DNA from: Janthinobacterium sp. GW456P
GTDB taxonomy: Bacteria; Pseudomonadota; Gammaproteobacteria; Burkholderiales; Burkholderiaceae_D
Assembly: GCF_002127655.1 (NCBI RefSeq)
Contig: NZ_NEHB01000018.1
Coordinates: 1 to 64,000, forward strand
Direction: 5' to 3'
Length of the DNA: 64,000 bases
Shown here piece by piece: positions 34,530-43,748 of the stretch. The notes below the pieces were generated by a model, which was given only the letters and a program-made list of their open reading frames with translations, was not told the DNA's origin and did no database searches. How positions within the stretch are numbered: position 1 is the first letter of the stretch; every line of letters begins with the position of its first letter. A program made the position numbers and the translations under genes.

Positions 34530-35747
34530 ATGGCACTACTCGATTTTAACGCTAAGAAAAATCCGACCAAAGCCTACGCCGGCATGCTGGGCCTGGCCGC
34601 GCTGCTGATGGTATTCCCGTTTTTTGCCGCCCAGTTCGGCAATTCATGGGTGCGCATCGTCGACATGGCCTTGCTGTACATCATGCTGGCCCTGGGCTTG
34701 AACATCGTCGTCGGCTTTGCCGGCCTGCTCGACCTCGGCTACATCGCCTTCTACGCCGTGGGTGCCTACCTGACGGCCTTGCTGGCGTCGCCGCAGTTCG
34801 CCATCCTGCTTGAATCGGTGGTGAACCAGTATCCGGTGCTGGGCGCATCCCTGGTGCAACTGATGGGGCCGGAAATCCGCGAAAACGGCATCCACCTGTC
34901 TATCTGGATCATCGTGCCCCTGGCCGCTGCTGTGGCTGGCCTGTGCGGCGCCTTGCTAGGTGCGCCGACCTTGAAACTGCGCGGCGACTATCTGGCCATC
35001 GTGACCCTGGGCTTTGGCGAGATCATCCGTATTTTCATGGGCAACTTGAATGAGCCCATCAATTTTACGAATGGCGTGCAAGGCATCAACATGGTTGACC
35101 CGATCCGCATCTTCGGCGTCAACCTGGCGGGCGAGGCGGGTACCAACAGCACCGTCGTGGTCGGCGGCTTTTCCATGCCGTCCGTGAACGCGTATTACTT
35201 TTTGTTCCTGTTTCTGTGCATCGCCGTCGTGTTCGTCACCAAGCGCCTGCAGCATTCGCGCCTGGGCCGCGCCTGGGTCGCCATCCGCGAAGACGAGATC
35301 GCCGCCAAGGCCATGGGCATCAATACCCGCAACGTCAAATTGCTGGCCTTTTCCATGGGCGCCTCGTTCGGCGGCGTGGCGGGCGCCATGTTTGCCGCCT
35401 TCCAGGGCTTTGTCGCGCCGGAATCGTTCTCGCTGACGGAATCGATCGCCGTACTGGCCATGGTAGTGCTGGGCGGCATCGGCCATGTCCCTGGCGTGAT
35501 CCTGGGCGGCGTGATCCTTGCTTCCATACCCGAAGTGTTGCGCCATGTCGTCGAGCCGGCGCAGAAGGCGCTGTTTGGCGAGATCATCATCGACGCTGAA
35601 GTACTGCGCCAGTTGCTGTACGGTCTGGCCATGGTACTTATTATGCTTATACGCCCTGCCGGCCTCTGGCCATCGCCGAAGCACGAAGACCGGCCGGACC
35701 ACGATGTCGACCAGCCCGACAAATCCACCGGCGTCGTGTCCGCGTAA
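34530..35747 (+). CDS. livM: Branched-chain amino acid ABC permease LivM
   Basis: 405 aa from the ATG at 34530, 9 nt after AAGGAG (34515-34520). A TTG at 34521 abuts that site and is less likely. Family motifs include ALGLNIVVGFAGLLDLGYIAFYAVGA (in part: GFAGLLDLGYIAFYAVGA) and the EAA-like loop IREDEIAAKAMGINTRNVKL. Partner permease of LivH. Ends 12 nt before livG. Confidence 0.95.
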   Translation: MALLDFNAKKNPTKAYAGMLGLAALLMVFPFFAAQFGNSWVRIVDMALLYIMLALGLNIVVGFAGLLDLGYIAFYAVGAYLTALLASPQFAILLESVVNQYPVLGASLVQLMGPEIRENGIHLSIWIIVPLAAAVAGLCGALLGAPTLKLRGDYLAIVTLGFGEIIRIFMGNLNEPINFTNGVQGINMVDPIRIFGVNLAGEAGTNSTVVVGGFSMPSVNAYYFLFLFLCIAVVFVTKRLQHSRLGRAWVAIREDEIAAKAMGINTRNVKLLAFSMGASFGGVAGAMFAAFQGFVAPESFSLTESIAVLAMVVLGGIGHVPGVILGGVILASIPEVLRHVVEPAQKALFGEIIIDAEVLRQLLYGLAMVLIMLIRPAGLWPSPKHEDRPDHDVDQPDKSTGVVSA

Positions 35748-35759
35748 GGGAGGGATAGC

Positions 35760-36533
35760 ATGAGCGAACAGATCATTCTCAATATCGCCGGCGTAAATAA
35801 ACGTTTCGGCGGCTTGCAGGCGTTGACGGACGTGGGCATTACCATCAAGCAAGGGCAGATTTATGGCTTGATCGGCCCGAACGGTGCCGGCAAGACGACC
35901 TTCTTCAACGTCATTACAGGCCTGTACCAGCCCGACACGGGCACTTTCGAGCTGGCCGGCAAGCCATATTCGCCGTCCGCGCCGCACAAGGTGGCGAAGG
36001 CGGGCATCGCGCGCACGTTTCAGAACATCCGTCTGTTTGGCGACATGACGGCGCTGGAAAACGTCATGGTGGGGCGCCACGTGCGCTCGCACCAGGGCGT
36101 GTTCGGCGCCATCTTCCGCCACAGGGCGGCGCGCGAGGAAGAAGCGTCCATCCGCCGGCGCGCCATGGAGCTGCTCGATTTCGTCGGCATCGCCCAGTTC
36201 GCCAGCCGCACGGCGCGCTTCCTGTCGTACGGCGACCAGCGGCGCCTGGAAATCGCCCGCGCGCTGGCCACCGACCCGCAACTGCTGGCACTCGACGAAC
36301 CGGCGGCCGGCATGAACGCGACGGAAAAGCTGGCCCTGCGCGAGTTGCTGGTGAAAATCAAGGCCGAAGGCAAGACCGTGCTGTTGATCGAGCACGACGT
36401 GAAACTGATGATGGGATTGTGCGACCGCATCACGGTGCTTGAGTATGGCAAGCGCATCGCGGAAGGCTTGCCGGCCGAAATACAACAAAACCCGGCCGTC
36501 ATCGAGGCTTACCTGGGAGGGTCGCACGCATGA
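35760..36533 (+). CDS. livG: Branched-chain amino acid ABC ATPase LivG
   Basis: 257 aa. Walker A GPNGAGKTT near residue 38, signature-like LSYGDQRRLEIARAL, Walker B LLALDEPAAGMN. The C-terminal LivG-specific extension is present. Ribosome binding site GGGAGGG at 35748. Its TGA stop overlaps the livF ATG (ATGA). Confidence 0.96.
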   Translation: MSEQIILNIAGVNKRFGGLQALTDVGITIKQGQIYGLIGPNGAGKTTFFNVITGLYQPDTGTFELAGKPYSPSAPHKVAKAGIARTFQNIRLFGDMTALENVMVGRHVRSHQGVFGAIFRHRAAREEEASIRRRAMELLDFVGIAQFASRTARFLSYGDQRRLEIARALATDPQLLALDEPAAGMNATEKLALRELLVKIKAEGKTVLLIEHDVKLMMGLCDRITVLEYGKRIAEGLPAEIQQNPAVIEAYLGGSHA

Positions 36534-37252
36534 GTAACAGTGTACTGAAGGTATCGGGCTTGCACGTGGCCTACGGCGGCATCAAGGCCGTGAAAGGCAT
36601 CGACCTGGAAGTCAACCAGGGCGAGCTGATCGCCCTCATCGGCGCGAACGGCGCCGGCAAGACGACGACCTTGAAAGCCATCACGGGCACATTACCTGCA
36701 TGCAAGATCGAAGGGACGATCAGTTACCTGGGCGAAGCGCTCAAGGGCACGAAATCGTTCCACCTGGTGGAAAGGAAGCTGGCCATGGTGCCGGAAGGAC
36801 GGGGCGTGTTTACCCGCATGTCGATCCGCGAAAACCTCATGATGGGCGCCTACACGCGCACGGACAAGGCGGGTGTCGAGGATGACATTGCCAAGTGGTT
36901 CGACGTGTTTCCGCGCCTCAAGGAGCGGGCGGCGCAGATGGCCGGCACCCTGTCGGGCGGCGAGCAGCAAATGCTGGCCATGGCACGCGCCCTGATGAGC
37001 CATCCGAAGCTGTTGCTGCTCGACGAGCCGTCGATGGGCCTGTCGCCCATCATGGTCGAGAAAATCTTCGAGGTGATCCGCAAGGTGTCGTCCGAAGGCA
37101 TCACGATCTTGCTGGTCGAACAGAATGCCCGTTTGGCCCTGCAGGCGGCGCACCGTGGCTATGTGATGGATTCCGGCCTGGTCACCATGGGCGGCAACGC
37201 GGCGGCCATGCTCGACGACCCGCGCGTGAAGGCGGCGTATCTGGGCGAGTAA
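36530..37252 (+). CDS. livF: Branched-chain amino acid ABC ATPase LivF
   Basis: 240 aa. Walker A GANGAGKTTTLKAITG, signature LSGGEQQMLAMARAL, Walker B LLLLDEPSMGLSP. The start overlaps livG by 4 nt, showing translational coupling. The last gene of the operon; no plus-strand terminator with a T tract was seen just after it. Confidence 0.96.
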   Translation: MSNSVLKVSGLHVAYGGIKAVKGIDLEVNQGELIALIGANGAGKTTTLKAITGTLPACKIEGTISYLGEALKGTKSFHLVERKLAMVPEGRGVFTRMSIRENLMMGAYTRTDKAGVEDDIAKWFDVFPRLKERAAQMAGTLSGGEQQMLAMARALMSHPKLLLLDEPSMGLSPIMVEKIFEVIRKVSSEGITILLVEQNARLALQAAHRGYVMDSGLVTMGGNAAAMLDDPRVKAAYLGE

Positions 37253-37274
37253 GCTGCCAGGAAATATTTTGGCA

Positions 37275-37303
37275 TAAAAAATGCCCCAGCTGGGCTGGGG
37301 CAT
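37275..37303 (-). terminator. Terminator of the phasin gene
   Basis: Stem ATGCCCCAG (37281-37289) with CTGGGGCAT (37295-37303). The run of A at 37275-37280 gives a T tract only on the minus strand, so it terminates the leftward phasin transcript. Confidence 0.8.
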
Positions 37304-37383
37304 AATGGCATCCGTCAGGGAAGTGCGGGATGGATGCCTGGAGGAGCAGGTAACAGCGGACCGCCGTGGCGGTCGCGCGATAA

Positions 37384-37950
37384 TTACTTGGCAGCAGCGC
37401 GCGGCACGACTTTTTCAGCCGCTTGCGTGAACTGGTTCACGGCCGAGGTCAGGTTCGCTTCGATCGCTTCAACGGCTTGTTTGCTGGTTTTCGAGAACTG
37501 CTCGTAGCCTGCATTGGCGTTGCCGATGGCGCTTTTCAGGATGGCGACGGCGTTTTCCGAACCGGCTGGCGCGTTCTTGGTGACTTCTTCCACCAGGGAC
37601 AGGACTTTGCGGTTGGTTTCAGCGATTTGCGTTTCAGCAGCTTTGCTGAACTCGGCTTGGGTGCCCGACGTGATGGCAGCCAGATGGCGGCCGTAAGCGA
37701 TGGCTTTTTCGGCGCTAGGCTGGGCTTGAGCAGCGCTCAGCGAGAAGAATTCTTGTGGATCTTTTGCCGACAGCAATTGCTTGGCGGCGGCGGTCGATTC
37801 TTCCAGGGTCGCCTTGGCAGCGGTCAGGTTCAGTTCGACGATCTTTTCGATGCCTTCGAACGCTTTGCCCGTCAGCGACGAGAACAGGGCGAATTGGGCT
37901 TCCAGGTTGGCTTTGGTAGCGGACGAAAATTGCTCAGGAATTGAAAACAT
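37384..37950 (-). CDS. phaP: Phasin (PHA granule-associated protein)
   Basis: 188 aa from the ATG at 37950, 8 nt after GGAGA. Begins [20 protein letters not shown], the typical phasin start, and is helical, Ala-rich and Lys/Glu-rich throughout, without Cys or signal peptide. The C-terminus ([12 protein letters not shown]) resembles PhaP. Phasins coat polyhydroxyalkanoate granules and set their number and size. No PHA synthase gene is adjacent. Two TGC-N3-GCA boxes upstream suggest control by PhaR. Confidence 0.93.
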   Translation of the reverse strand: MFSIPEQFSSATKANLEAQFALFSSLTGKAFEGIEKIVELNLTAAKATLEESTAAAKQLLSAKDPQEFFSLSAAQAQPSAEKAIAYGRHLAAITSGTQAEFSKAAETQIAETNRKVLSLVEEVTKNAPAGSENAVAILKSAIGNANAGYEQFSKTSKQAVEAIEANLTSAVNQFTQAAEKVVPRAAAK

Positions 37951-38044
37951 ATAAATCTCCAAAAAATCGAAATCTGGTTAATTTGATGCTGCGTGTACCG
38001 TTTGGGAAAGCAGGTGAATCTAAATTTTTCAAGCTGAACAAGAA

Positions 38045-38060
38045 TTGTGCAACGCAACAA
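38045..38060. promoter_or_regulatory. Candidate PhaR box 1
   Basis: TTGTGCAACGCAACAA, core TGC-AAC-GCA, 95 bp upstream of the phasin ATG. PhaR of Paracoccus is reported to bind TGC/GCA-rich dyads upstream of phasin genes. Confidence 0.55.
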
Positions 38061-38100
38061 ACCCTATTCTACGGCGAAAAAAAACGAAGTCAAGCGTTTC

Positions 38101-38116
38101 TTGTGCGATGCAACAA
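38101..38116. promoter_or_regulatory. Candidate PhaR box 2
   Basis: TTGTGCGATGCAACAA, differing from box 1 only in the three central bases; starts 56 bp from box 1. The conserved flanks make chance less likely. Confidence 0.55.
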
Positions 38117-38302
38117 TTGAATAGATTTGCATCAAAAGTCATTGTTTCTAAAGAGAAATATTTGATTTCTACGTGTCAATGGTTTATGTCTAAACCATCA
38201 TTTCCAGTGGCTGCGGGGGACGATCGCGGCGCAGCATGCTAGACTTTGCCTCCCGCACTGGCGCAGCTCTCCGGTGCCGATCCTGTTTCCCGAGTTGATA
38301 CC

Positions 38303-39229
38303 ATGTCCAATCTTCCCGCCGCGGCTGGCGCCAGCGGCAAAGCTTCCAAAATCCCTTTCCTGACGACCCTGGTACCGATGGCCTTGCCTGGTTTCTTCGT
38401 GTTGTTATGGAGCACAGGTTTTATCGTCGCCAAGTTCGGCCTGCCGTACGCGCCGCCGCTGACTTTTTTGCTGCTGCGCTTCCTGGGCGTGCTGGTGATC
38501 CTGCTGCCGCTGGTGCTGCTGTTGCGCGCGCCGTGGCCCGTGGGGCAGTTCCGCCAGATCGCCGTGGCCGGCATCCTGATGCAGGCCGGCTACCTGGCCG
38601 GCGTGTGGTGCGCCATCAAACTGGGCATGCCGGCCGGCCTGTCGGCCCTGATCGTGGGCATGCAGCCCGTGCTGACGGCCTGCGCCGCACCGCTGATCGG
38701 CGAATCCGTGCGCCCGCGCCAATGGCTGGGCCTGTTCTTCGGCTTGCTGGGCGTGGCCCTGGTCGTCTACGCGAAGATCAACCTCGTGGGCTTGACGGTG
38801 GAAAGCGTGCTGCTGTGCGTGTTCGCCCTGCTGTCGATGACGGCCGGCACCATGTATCAAAAACGCCACTGTCCCCAGTTCGATTTGCGCACCGGGACGG
38901 TGGTGCAGTTTGCCGCTTCCATCGTCGTGGTCTTGCCATTCGCCTTGTATTACGAAGGCTTGGACCTGCATTTCAGCAACGTCCAATGGACGGCGAATTT
39001 TATTGGCGCCTTGCTGTGGTCGGTACTCGTGCTGTCGATCGGCGCCATCTTTCTGCTGTTCGCCCTGATCCGCCGCAGCGACGCGACGAAAGTGACCGGT
39101 TTGCTGTACCTGACGCCGCCCACGACGGCCGTGATGGCCTGGCTGATGTTTGGCGAAGCATTTAATATGCTGGGCATCGCCGGCATGCTGGTGGCCGTGA
39201 TCGGCGTGGTGTTTGTAGTCAAGAAATAG
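38303..39229 (+). CDS. EamA-family (DMT) permease
   Basis: 308 aa, ten hydrophobic segments in two EamA repeats (ALPGFFVLLWSTGFIVAKFG and the repeat starting LLCVFALLSMTAGTMYQKR). The ATG at 38303 is preferred over upstream TTG codons. Family members export amino acids or metabolites; substrate unknown. The nitroreductase gene follows 14 nt later, so the two are co-transcribed. Confidence 0.92.
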   Translation: MSNLPAAAGASGKASKIPFLTTLVPMALPGFFVLLWSTGFIVAKFGLPYAPPLTFLLLRFLGVLVILLPLVLLLRAPWPVGQFRQIAVAGILMQAGYLAGVWCAIKLGMPAGLSALIVGMQPVLTACAAPLIGESVRPRQWLGLFFGLLGVALVVYAKINLVGLTVESVLLCVFALLSMTAGTMYQKRHCPQFDLRTGTVVQFAASIVVVLPFALYYEGLDLHFSNVQWTANFIGALLWSVLVLSIGAIFLLFALIRRSDATKVTGLLYLTPPTTAVMAWLMFGEAFNMLGIAGMLVAVIGVVFVVKK

Positions 39230-39243
39230 CAGGGAGCAGCGCA

Positions 39244-39963
39244 GTGAGCAAGCCAGTATCTGAAACACAGGCGGCGCAGCAAGCCGTCGATAGCGTCATC
39301 CTGTCGCGCCGTTCGATCCGCGCCTTTTTACCCACGCCGGTGGCGCAGGACGAAATCGCGCGCATCCTGGAAGTGGCGGCGCGCGCGCCCTCGGGCGCCA
39401 ACATGCAGCCGTGGAAAGTGTATGTGCTGTCGGGCGAAGCGCGCCTGCGCCTGTCACGCCGCATCCTCGAGGCCTATGCCGCGCCGAAAGCGCCCGATGC
39501 GCCCGCGCGCACGGCGTCGTACACCTATTACCCGCGCCAGTGGACGGCGCCGTTCATCGAGCGCCGCCGCAAGATCGGCCTGGATCTGTATCAGCTGCTG
39601 GGCCTGGAACGGGGCGATACGGCCGGCATGGCGGCCCAGCATGGGCGCAACTTCCAGTTTTTCGATGCGCCCGTGGGCTTGATCTTTACCATCGAACGGG
39701 TGCTGGAACAGGGTTCCTGGCTCGATTACGGCATGTTCTTGCAAAATATCATGCTGGCGGCGCGCGCGCGGGGACTCGATACCTGCCCGCAAGCGGCTTT
39801 CATCCACTACCATGACATCATCCGCGACGAGCTGGGCATACCGGCCAGCGAAATGGTGGTGTGCGGCATGGCCCTCGGCTATGCCGACCCGGACAAGATC
39901 GAGAACCGCCTGAGCACGGAACGCGAGCCGCTGGCCGGCTTTGTTAAATTCATGGACAAATAG
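39244..39963 (+). CDS. FMN-dependent nitroreductase-family protein
   Basis: 239 aa with a GTG start at 39244 preceded by AGGGAGC. FMN-contact motifs: RRSIRAFLPTPV, APSGANMQPWKVYV, and the C-terminal VVCGMALGYADP. The family reduces nitroaromatics, quinones or enones with NAD(P)H; the physiological substrate is unknown. Forms a transcription unit with the EamA permease. Confidence 0.93.
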   Translation: MSKPVSETQAAQQAVDSVILSRRSIRAFLPTPVAQDEIARILEVAARAPSGANMQPWKVYVLSGEARLRLSRRILEAYAAPKAPDAPARTASYTYYPRQWTAPFIERRRKIGLDLYQLLGLERGDTAGMAAQHGRNFQFFDAPVGLIFTIERVLEQGSWLDYGMFLQNIMLAARARGLDTCPQAAFIHYHDIIRDELGIPASEMVVCGMALGYADPDKIENRLSTEREPLAGFVKFMDK

Positions 39964-40078
39964 ACACTGCAAGCGATGGGCAGGCGCAAATGGCCGATCA
40001 AGGATGAGCTTGTTTGCTGATCGCCAACGCTTTGTATTTCAGTGCTGCAATAAATACTGTCCCAACTGTTAAATAGGC

Positions 40079-40106
40079 TTGCGAATACTCTGCATTTCGC
40101 TACACT
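40079..40106 (+). promoter_or_regulatory. Promoter of pbpG
   Basis: -35 TTGCGA (40079-40084), 16-bp spacer, -10 TACACT (40101-40106), 34 nt before the ATG at 40141. Confidence 0.5.
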
Positions 40107-40140
40107 GCAATAAGGCAACAGCTTCACGGGGAATTATCGA

Positions 40141-41214
40141 ATGGCTAAGTTTAAACTTGCGCTGGGTGTCCTGGCTTCCCTGTTGTTTGCACTGGCGCCG
40201 GCTGCGGCCGTGCACGCCAGGGACGCGAACGGCAAATCCTCAGCCTCCAAGAAACACAACACCAAGAAAATCAAGGTCGTGCTGCGCAAGGGCGCGACGG
40301 CCGCGCCGCGCGAAAAGAGCGTGCGCCGGGTCGTCATGGTGCGCGGCAAACGCAAGGTCATCTATCAAAAAGTCAGCAGCGTGGCCGTGCCCATGGCCGC
40401 CCCGATGCCCACCATGGGCGACCTGGCCGGCCTGAACCTCACGCGCGATCCGCTCGACCTCAAGTCGAGCGTGGCACTGGTGCTGGACCAGGCCAATTCG
40501 GAAGTGCTGTTTGAAAAGAATTCGAATGTCGCCCTGCCCATCGCCTCCATCACCAAGATGATGACGGGCCTGGTGGTGGTCGAAGCGCACCAGGACATGG
40601 ATGAATTGCTGACGATTACGGACGAAGACGTCGACCGCGCCAAGTTCAGCAGCTCGCGCCTGAAAGTGGGTTCGCAATTGACGCGCGCGAATATGCTGCA
40701 CATCGCCCTGATGAGCTCGGAAAACCGCGCCGCCTCGGCGCTGGGCCGCAATTATCCGGGCGGCTTGCCCGCGTTTGTCGACGCCATGAACAGCAAGGCG
40801 CGCCAGCTGGGCATGATGGATACGCATTACGTCGATTCCAGCGGCTTGTCGAAAATGAACGTGGCCAGCGCGCGCGACTTGGGCAAGCTGGCCATGGCCG
40901 CCTTCCGCCATCCGCTGCTGCGCGAGTACTCGACGGACCCGAAAGCCATCGTCGAAGCCAGCGGCCAGCCTATGCAGTTTGGCAATACGAATCACCTGGT
41001 GGCCAATCCCGGCTGGGAAATCGGCTTGCAAAAGACGGGCTTCATCAATGAGGCGGGACGTTGTCTGATGATGCAGGCCGTCATCGAAGGACGGGCCGTG
41101 ATCATGGTCTTCCTCGATTCCAAGGGGAAACAGTCGCGTACGGCCGATGCGGGACGCATGCGCAAGTGGCTGGAAGCGTTGAAACCGGCCAACATGAGCT
41201 TGCCTGGCGGTTAA
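40141..41214 (+). CDS. pbpG: D-alanyl-D-alanine endopeptidase (PBP7 type)
   Basis: 357 aa. Signal peptide ending near VHARD, then a basic linker rich in Lys and Arg (residues about 25-80). The S11 peptidase domain has SITKMM (SxxK), SSENRAAS (SxN) and QKTGFIN (KTG), the full active-site set. The low-molecular-mass PBP7/PbpG group cleaves D-Ala-meso-DAP cross-links in peptidoglycan. The basic linker may bind anionic wall or nucleic acid. Bidirectional terminator follows. Confidence 0.92.
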   Translation: MAKFKLALGVLASLLFALAPAAAVHARDANGKSSASKKHNTKKIKVVLRKGATAAPREKSVRRVVMVRGKRKVIYQKVSSVAVPMAAPMPTMGDLAGLNLTRDPLDLKSSVALVLDQANSEVLFEKNSNVALPIASITKMMTGLVVVEAHQDMDELLTITDEDVDRAKFSSSRLKVGSQLTRANMLHIALMSSENRAASALGRNYPGGLPAFVDAMNSKARQLGMMDTHYVDSSGLSKMNVASARDLGKLAMAAFRHPLLREYSTDPKAIVEASGQPMQFGNTNHLVANPGWEIGLQKTGFINEAGRCLMMQAVIEGRAVIMVFLDSKGKQSRTADAGRMRKWLEALKPANMSLPGG

Positions 41215-41217
41215 AAG

Positions 41218-41246
41218 ACAGGGCAGCGTTGCTGCCCTGTTTCTTT
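41218..41246. terminator. Terminator between pbpG and iclR-type gene
   Basis: ACAGGGCAGC (41218-41227), loop GTT, GCTGCCCTGT (41231-41240), then TTCTTT. Lies between convergent genes. Confidence 0.85.
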
Positions 41247-42024
41247 AGTCTTGCGGTATAAAACCCAAGGTCACTGAAATCTGGTTCGCCGTTTCCACCA
41301 GGTCCACCAGCCACTCATCCTGCAGGCGATCGGCTGGCGCCGAGATCGACAGGCCAGCGATCAGCTTGCCCGAATCGTCGCGGATGCCGGCGGCCATGCA
41401 GCGCACGCCCAGCTCCAGCTCTTCATTGTCGCGCGCATAGCCGCGTTCGCGCACCAGGCTCAGCTCGCGCTCGAGCTTTTGCAGATCCGTGATGGAATTC
41501 TTGTTGTGCCCGGCCAGGCCCGTGCGCGTGGCGTACGCGCGGATGGCTTTCGGCTCATCGACGGACAGGAACAGCTTGCCGGTCGAGGTCAGGTGCAGCG
41601 GGCCGCGGCCGCCGATGGCGCGCACCACCTGCATGCCCGAGCGCTCGGAAAAAGCGCGGTCGATGTAGACGATCTCGTCGCCCTGGCGCACGGATAGGTT
41701 GATGGTTTGCTGGGTTTTCTTGTGCAGCTGGCGCATGAAATCGAGCGCCGCTTCGCGCACGCTGAGGCGGCTTTTCACCACATTGCCCAGTTCCAGCAGG
41801 CGCATGCCCAGCCGATACGTGCCCGGTTCGATGCGGTCGACAAAGCGCGTGAGCACCATGTCGTTGAGGATGCGGTGCGCCGTCGAAGGGTGCAGGCCGG
41901 AAACCTTGGACAATTCCTTCAGGCTGACCGGGTCGGAATATTTGGCCAGGGCATCGAGCAGGGCGACCATGCGTTCGATCACCTGGATCGTCGTCTTTGG
42001 GGCTGCGACCGGTTCAATTTTCAT
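41245..42024 (-). CDS. IclR-family transcriptional regulator
   Basis: 259 aa. N-terminal winged helix (about residues 12-75): SLKELSKVSGLHPSTAHRIL. The C-terminal effector domain has the IclR signature around GARCMAAGIRD-like LGVRCMAAGIRDDSGKLIAG and LSISAPADR. It is divergent from dgkA by 154 bp. Its targets are not evident from neighbours, since no catabolic operon is adjacent. Confidence 0.93.
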   Translation of the reverse strand: MKIEPVAAPKTTIQVIERMVALLDALAKYSDPVSLKELSKVSGLHPSTAHRILNDMVLTRFVDRIEPGTYRLGMRLLELGNVVKSRLSVREAALDFMRQLHKKTQQTINLSVRQGDEIVYIDRAFSERSGMQVVRAIGGRGPLHLTSTGKLFLSVDEPKAIRAYATRTGLAGHNKNSITDLQKLERELSLVRERGYARDNEELELGVRCMAAGIRDDSGKLIAGLSISAPADRLQDEWLVDLVETANQISVTLGFIPQD

Positions 42025-42178
42025 GATGGATTTGGTGCAATGCAGTATTCATGCATCTTTATACCATGATGTGAAAAAATAGTGAAATGTTCCGAGATAT
42101 AAAGCGAATAAATTGTCACAATCCCTATTGTGCCCGTCATAATGCGTGAATAGCATGTGCTTTGAACCATGGAAAACT

Positions 42179-42562
42179 ATGCAACCTGTCAATGAATTCA
42201 AGAGCAAAAGCGGCTTGAAACGGATTTTTTCCGCCTTCTTCTACTCGCTCGATGGCTTGAAGGCGGCCTGGCGCCATGAACACGCATTCCGCCAGGAACT
42301 GGGCCTGTTCGTCGTCGGCACCGTGATCGCCTTGCTGCTGCGCATCTCCGCGTTTGAAAAACTGGTGCTGATCGGCGTGCTGTTGCTGGTGCTGATCGTC
42401 GAACTGATCAATTCGGCAATCGAAGCCGTGGTCGACCGCATTTCGCTCGAGCGCCATCCGCTGTCGAAAAATGCCAAGGACTTCGGCAGCGCCGCCGTGC
42501 TGCTCACGTGCATCCTGGCCTTCGCCACGTGGTCCGTGGTGTTGTTCAACCGGTTCTATTAA
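42179..42562 (+). CDS. dgkA: Diacylglycerol kinase
   Basis: 127 aa, three transmembrane helices. The catalytic signature ELINSAIEAVVDR lies near residues 75-87, followed by KNAKDFGSAAV. The start at 42179 fits the usual N-terminus. It phosphorylates diacylglycerol to phosphatidate in the inner membrane, recycling lipid turned over in envelope synthesis. Monocistronic. Confidence 0.95.
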   Translation: MQPVNEFKSKSGLKRIFSAFFYSLDGLKAAWRHEHAFRQELGLFVVGTVIALLLRISAFEKLVLIGVLLLVLIVELINSAIEAVVDRISLERHPLSKNAKDFGSAAVLLTCILAFATWSVVLFNRFY

Positions 42563-42590
42563 GCACTAAATCCCCCCTTGTGCGACGTGC

Positions 42591-42609
42591 ATATGCAAAA
42601 ATCGCATAT
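42591..42609. promoter_or_regulatory. Candidate LysR/CysB operator upstream of sbp
   Basis: Inverted repeat ATATGC-N7-GCATAT, which fits the T-N11-A pattern of LysR-type sites, 85 bp upstream of the sbp ATG. CysB assignment is inference from the cysB-like gene in the locus. Confidence 0.4.
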
Positions 42610-42693
42610 CAAACGGCGAAACGCTTCGTTCTCTTTGCGGTCGCCGGGCCGTAATCTGGTGGCTCTGCAAGTTCAACCACACGGGGATCTTAG

Positions 42694-43698
42694 ATGCTGT
42701 CGAAAAAAATCATCATTGCCGCCGCCCTCAGCGCGTTTGCCGTCCTGCAAACGGCGCAGGCTGCCGATATCACCCTGCTCAACGTGTCGTATGACCCGAC
42801 GCGCGAGCTGTACCAGGATGTGAATACGGCGTTTGCCAAGGAGTGGAAAGGCAAGACGGGCGACAACGTCAAGATCAAGCAATCGCACGGCGGTTCCGGC
42901 AAGCAGGCGCGCGCCGTCATCGACGGCCTGGAAGCGGACGTGGTGACGTTGGCCCTCGCCTATGACATCGATGCGCTGGCCGAGCACAAGCTGCTGGCGG
43001 CCGACTGGCAAAAGCGCTTGACGCACAACAGCTCGCCTTACACTTCGACCATCGTGTTCCTGGTGCGCAAAGGCAACCCGAAAGGTATCAAGGATTGGAA
43101 TGACCTGGTCAAGCCGGGCGTGTCCGTCATCACGCCGAATCCGAAAACCTCGGGCGGCGCCCGCTGGAATCACCTGGCAGCCTGGGGCTACGCGCTGCGC
43201 CAGCCGGGCGGCAACGAAGCCAAGGCCAGGGATTTCCTCGGCAAACTGTATAAAAACGTGCCCGTGCTCGATTCCGGCGCGCGCGGTGCCACCACCACCT
43301 TCGTCGAACGCGGCATCGGCGACGTGCTGATCGCCTGGGAAAACGAGGCGTATCTTGCCGTCAAGGAACTGGGTCCGACCAAGTTCGACATCATCACGCC
43401 GTCCGTCAGCATTCTGGCCGAGCCGCCTGTCGCCGTCGTCGACAAGTTTGCCGACAAGCACGGTACGCGCAAGGTGGCCGAGGCTTACCTGAACTATCTG
43501 TACACGGACGAAGCGCAAGACATCATCGCGAAGAATTACTACCGTCCGGCAACGGACAAGGCGGCGAAGAAATACGCGTCGCAGTTCGCCAAGGTCAACC
43601 TGTTCACCATCGAGCAGGTGGCGGGCGGCTGGACGGCGGCACAGAAGGCGCACTTTGCCGACGGGGGCATCTTCGACCAGATTTATCAACCGAAATAA
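42694..43698 (+). CDS. sbp: Sulfate ABC transporter substrate-binding protein
   Basis: 334 aa. Signal peptide [23 protein letters not shown]. Family motifs [41 protein letters not shown] (in part: [13 protein letters not shown]), and [11 protein letters not shown] are those of Sbp/CysP, which bind sulfate or thiosulfate in the periplasm. First gene of the sulfate locus. The symbol could equally be cysP. Confidence 0.93.
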   Translation: MLSKKIIIAAALSAFAVLQTAQAADITLLNVSYDPTRELYQDVNTAFAKEWKGKTGDNVKIKQSHGGSGKQARAVIDGLEADVVTLALAYDIDALAEHKLLAADWQKRLTHNSSPYTSTIVFLVRKGNPKGIKDWNDLVKPGVSVITPNPKTSGGARWNHLAAWGYALRQPGGNEAKARDFLGKLYKNVPVLDSGARGATTTFVERGIGDVLIAWENEAYLAVKELGPTKFDIITPSVSILAEPPVAVVDKFADKHGTRKVAEAYLNYLYTDEAQDIIAKNYYRPATDKAAKKYASQFAKVNLFTIEQVAGGWTAAQKAHFADGGIFDQIYQPK

Positions 43699-43748
43699 TC
43701 TCCATGGCAGGCGCAAGCCTGCCTGTGCCGATTTTTGAAGGATCCATC

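Larger units (their letters stand above)
37951..38302. other. Divergent regulatory region of phasin and EamA genes
   Basis: AT-rich at the phasin end. It contains TTGTGCAACGCAACAA at 38045 and TTGTGCGATGCAACAA at 38101 and no credible gene. Confidence 0.55.

Noticed and set aside
34521-34532. TTG start for livM
   Set aside because: It directly abuts the ribosome binding site; the ATG at 34530 has normal spacing.
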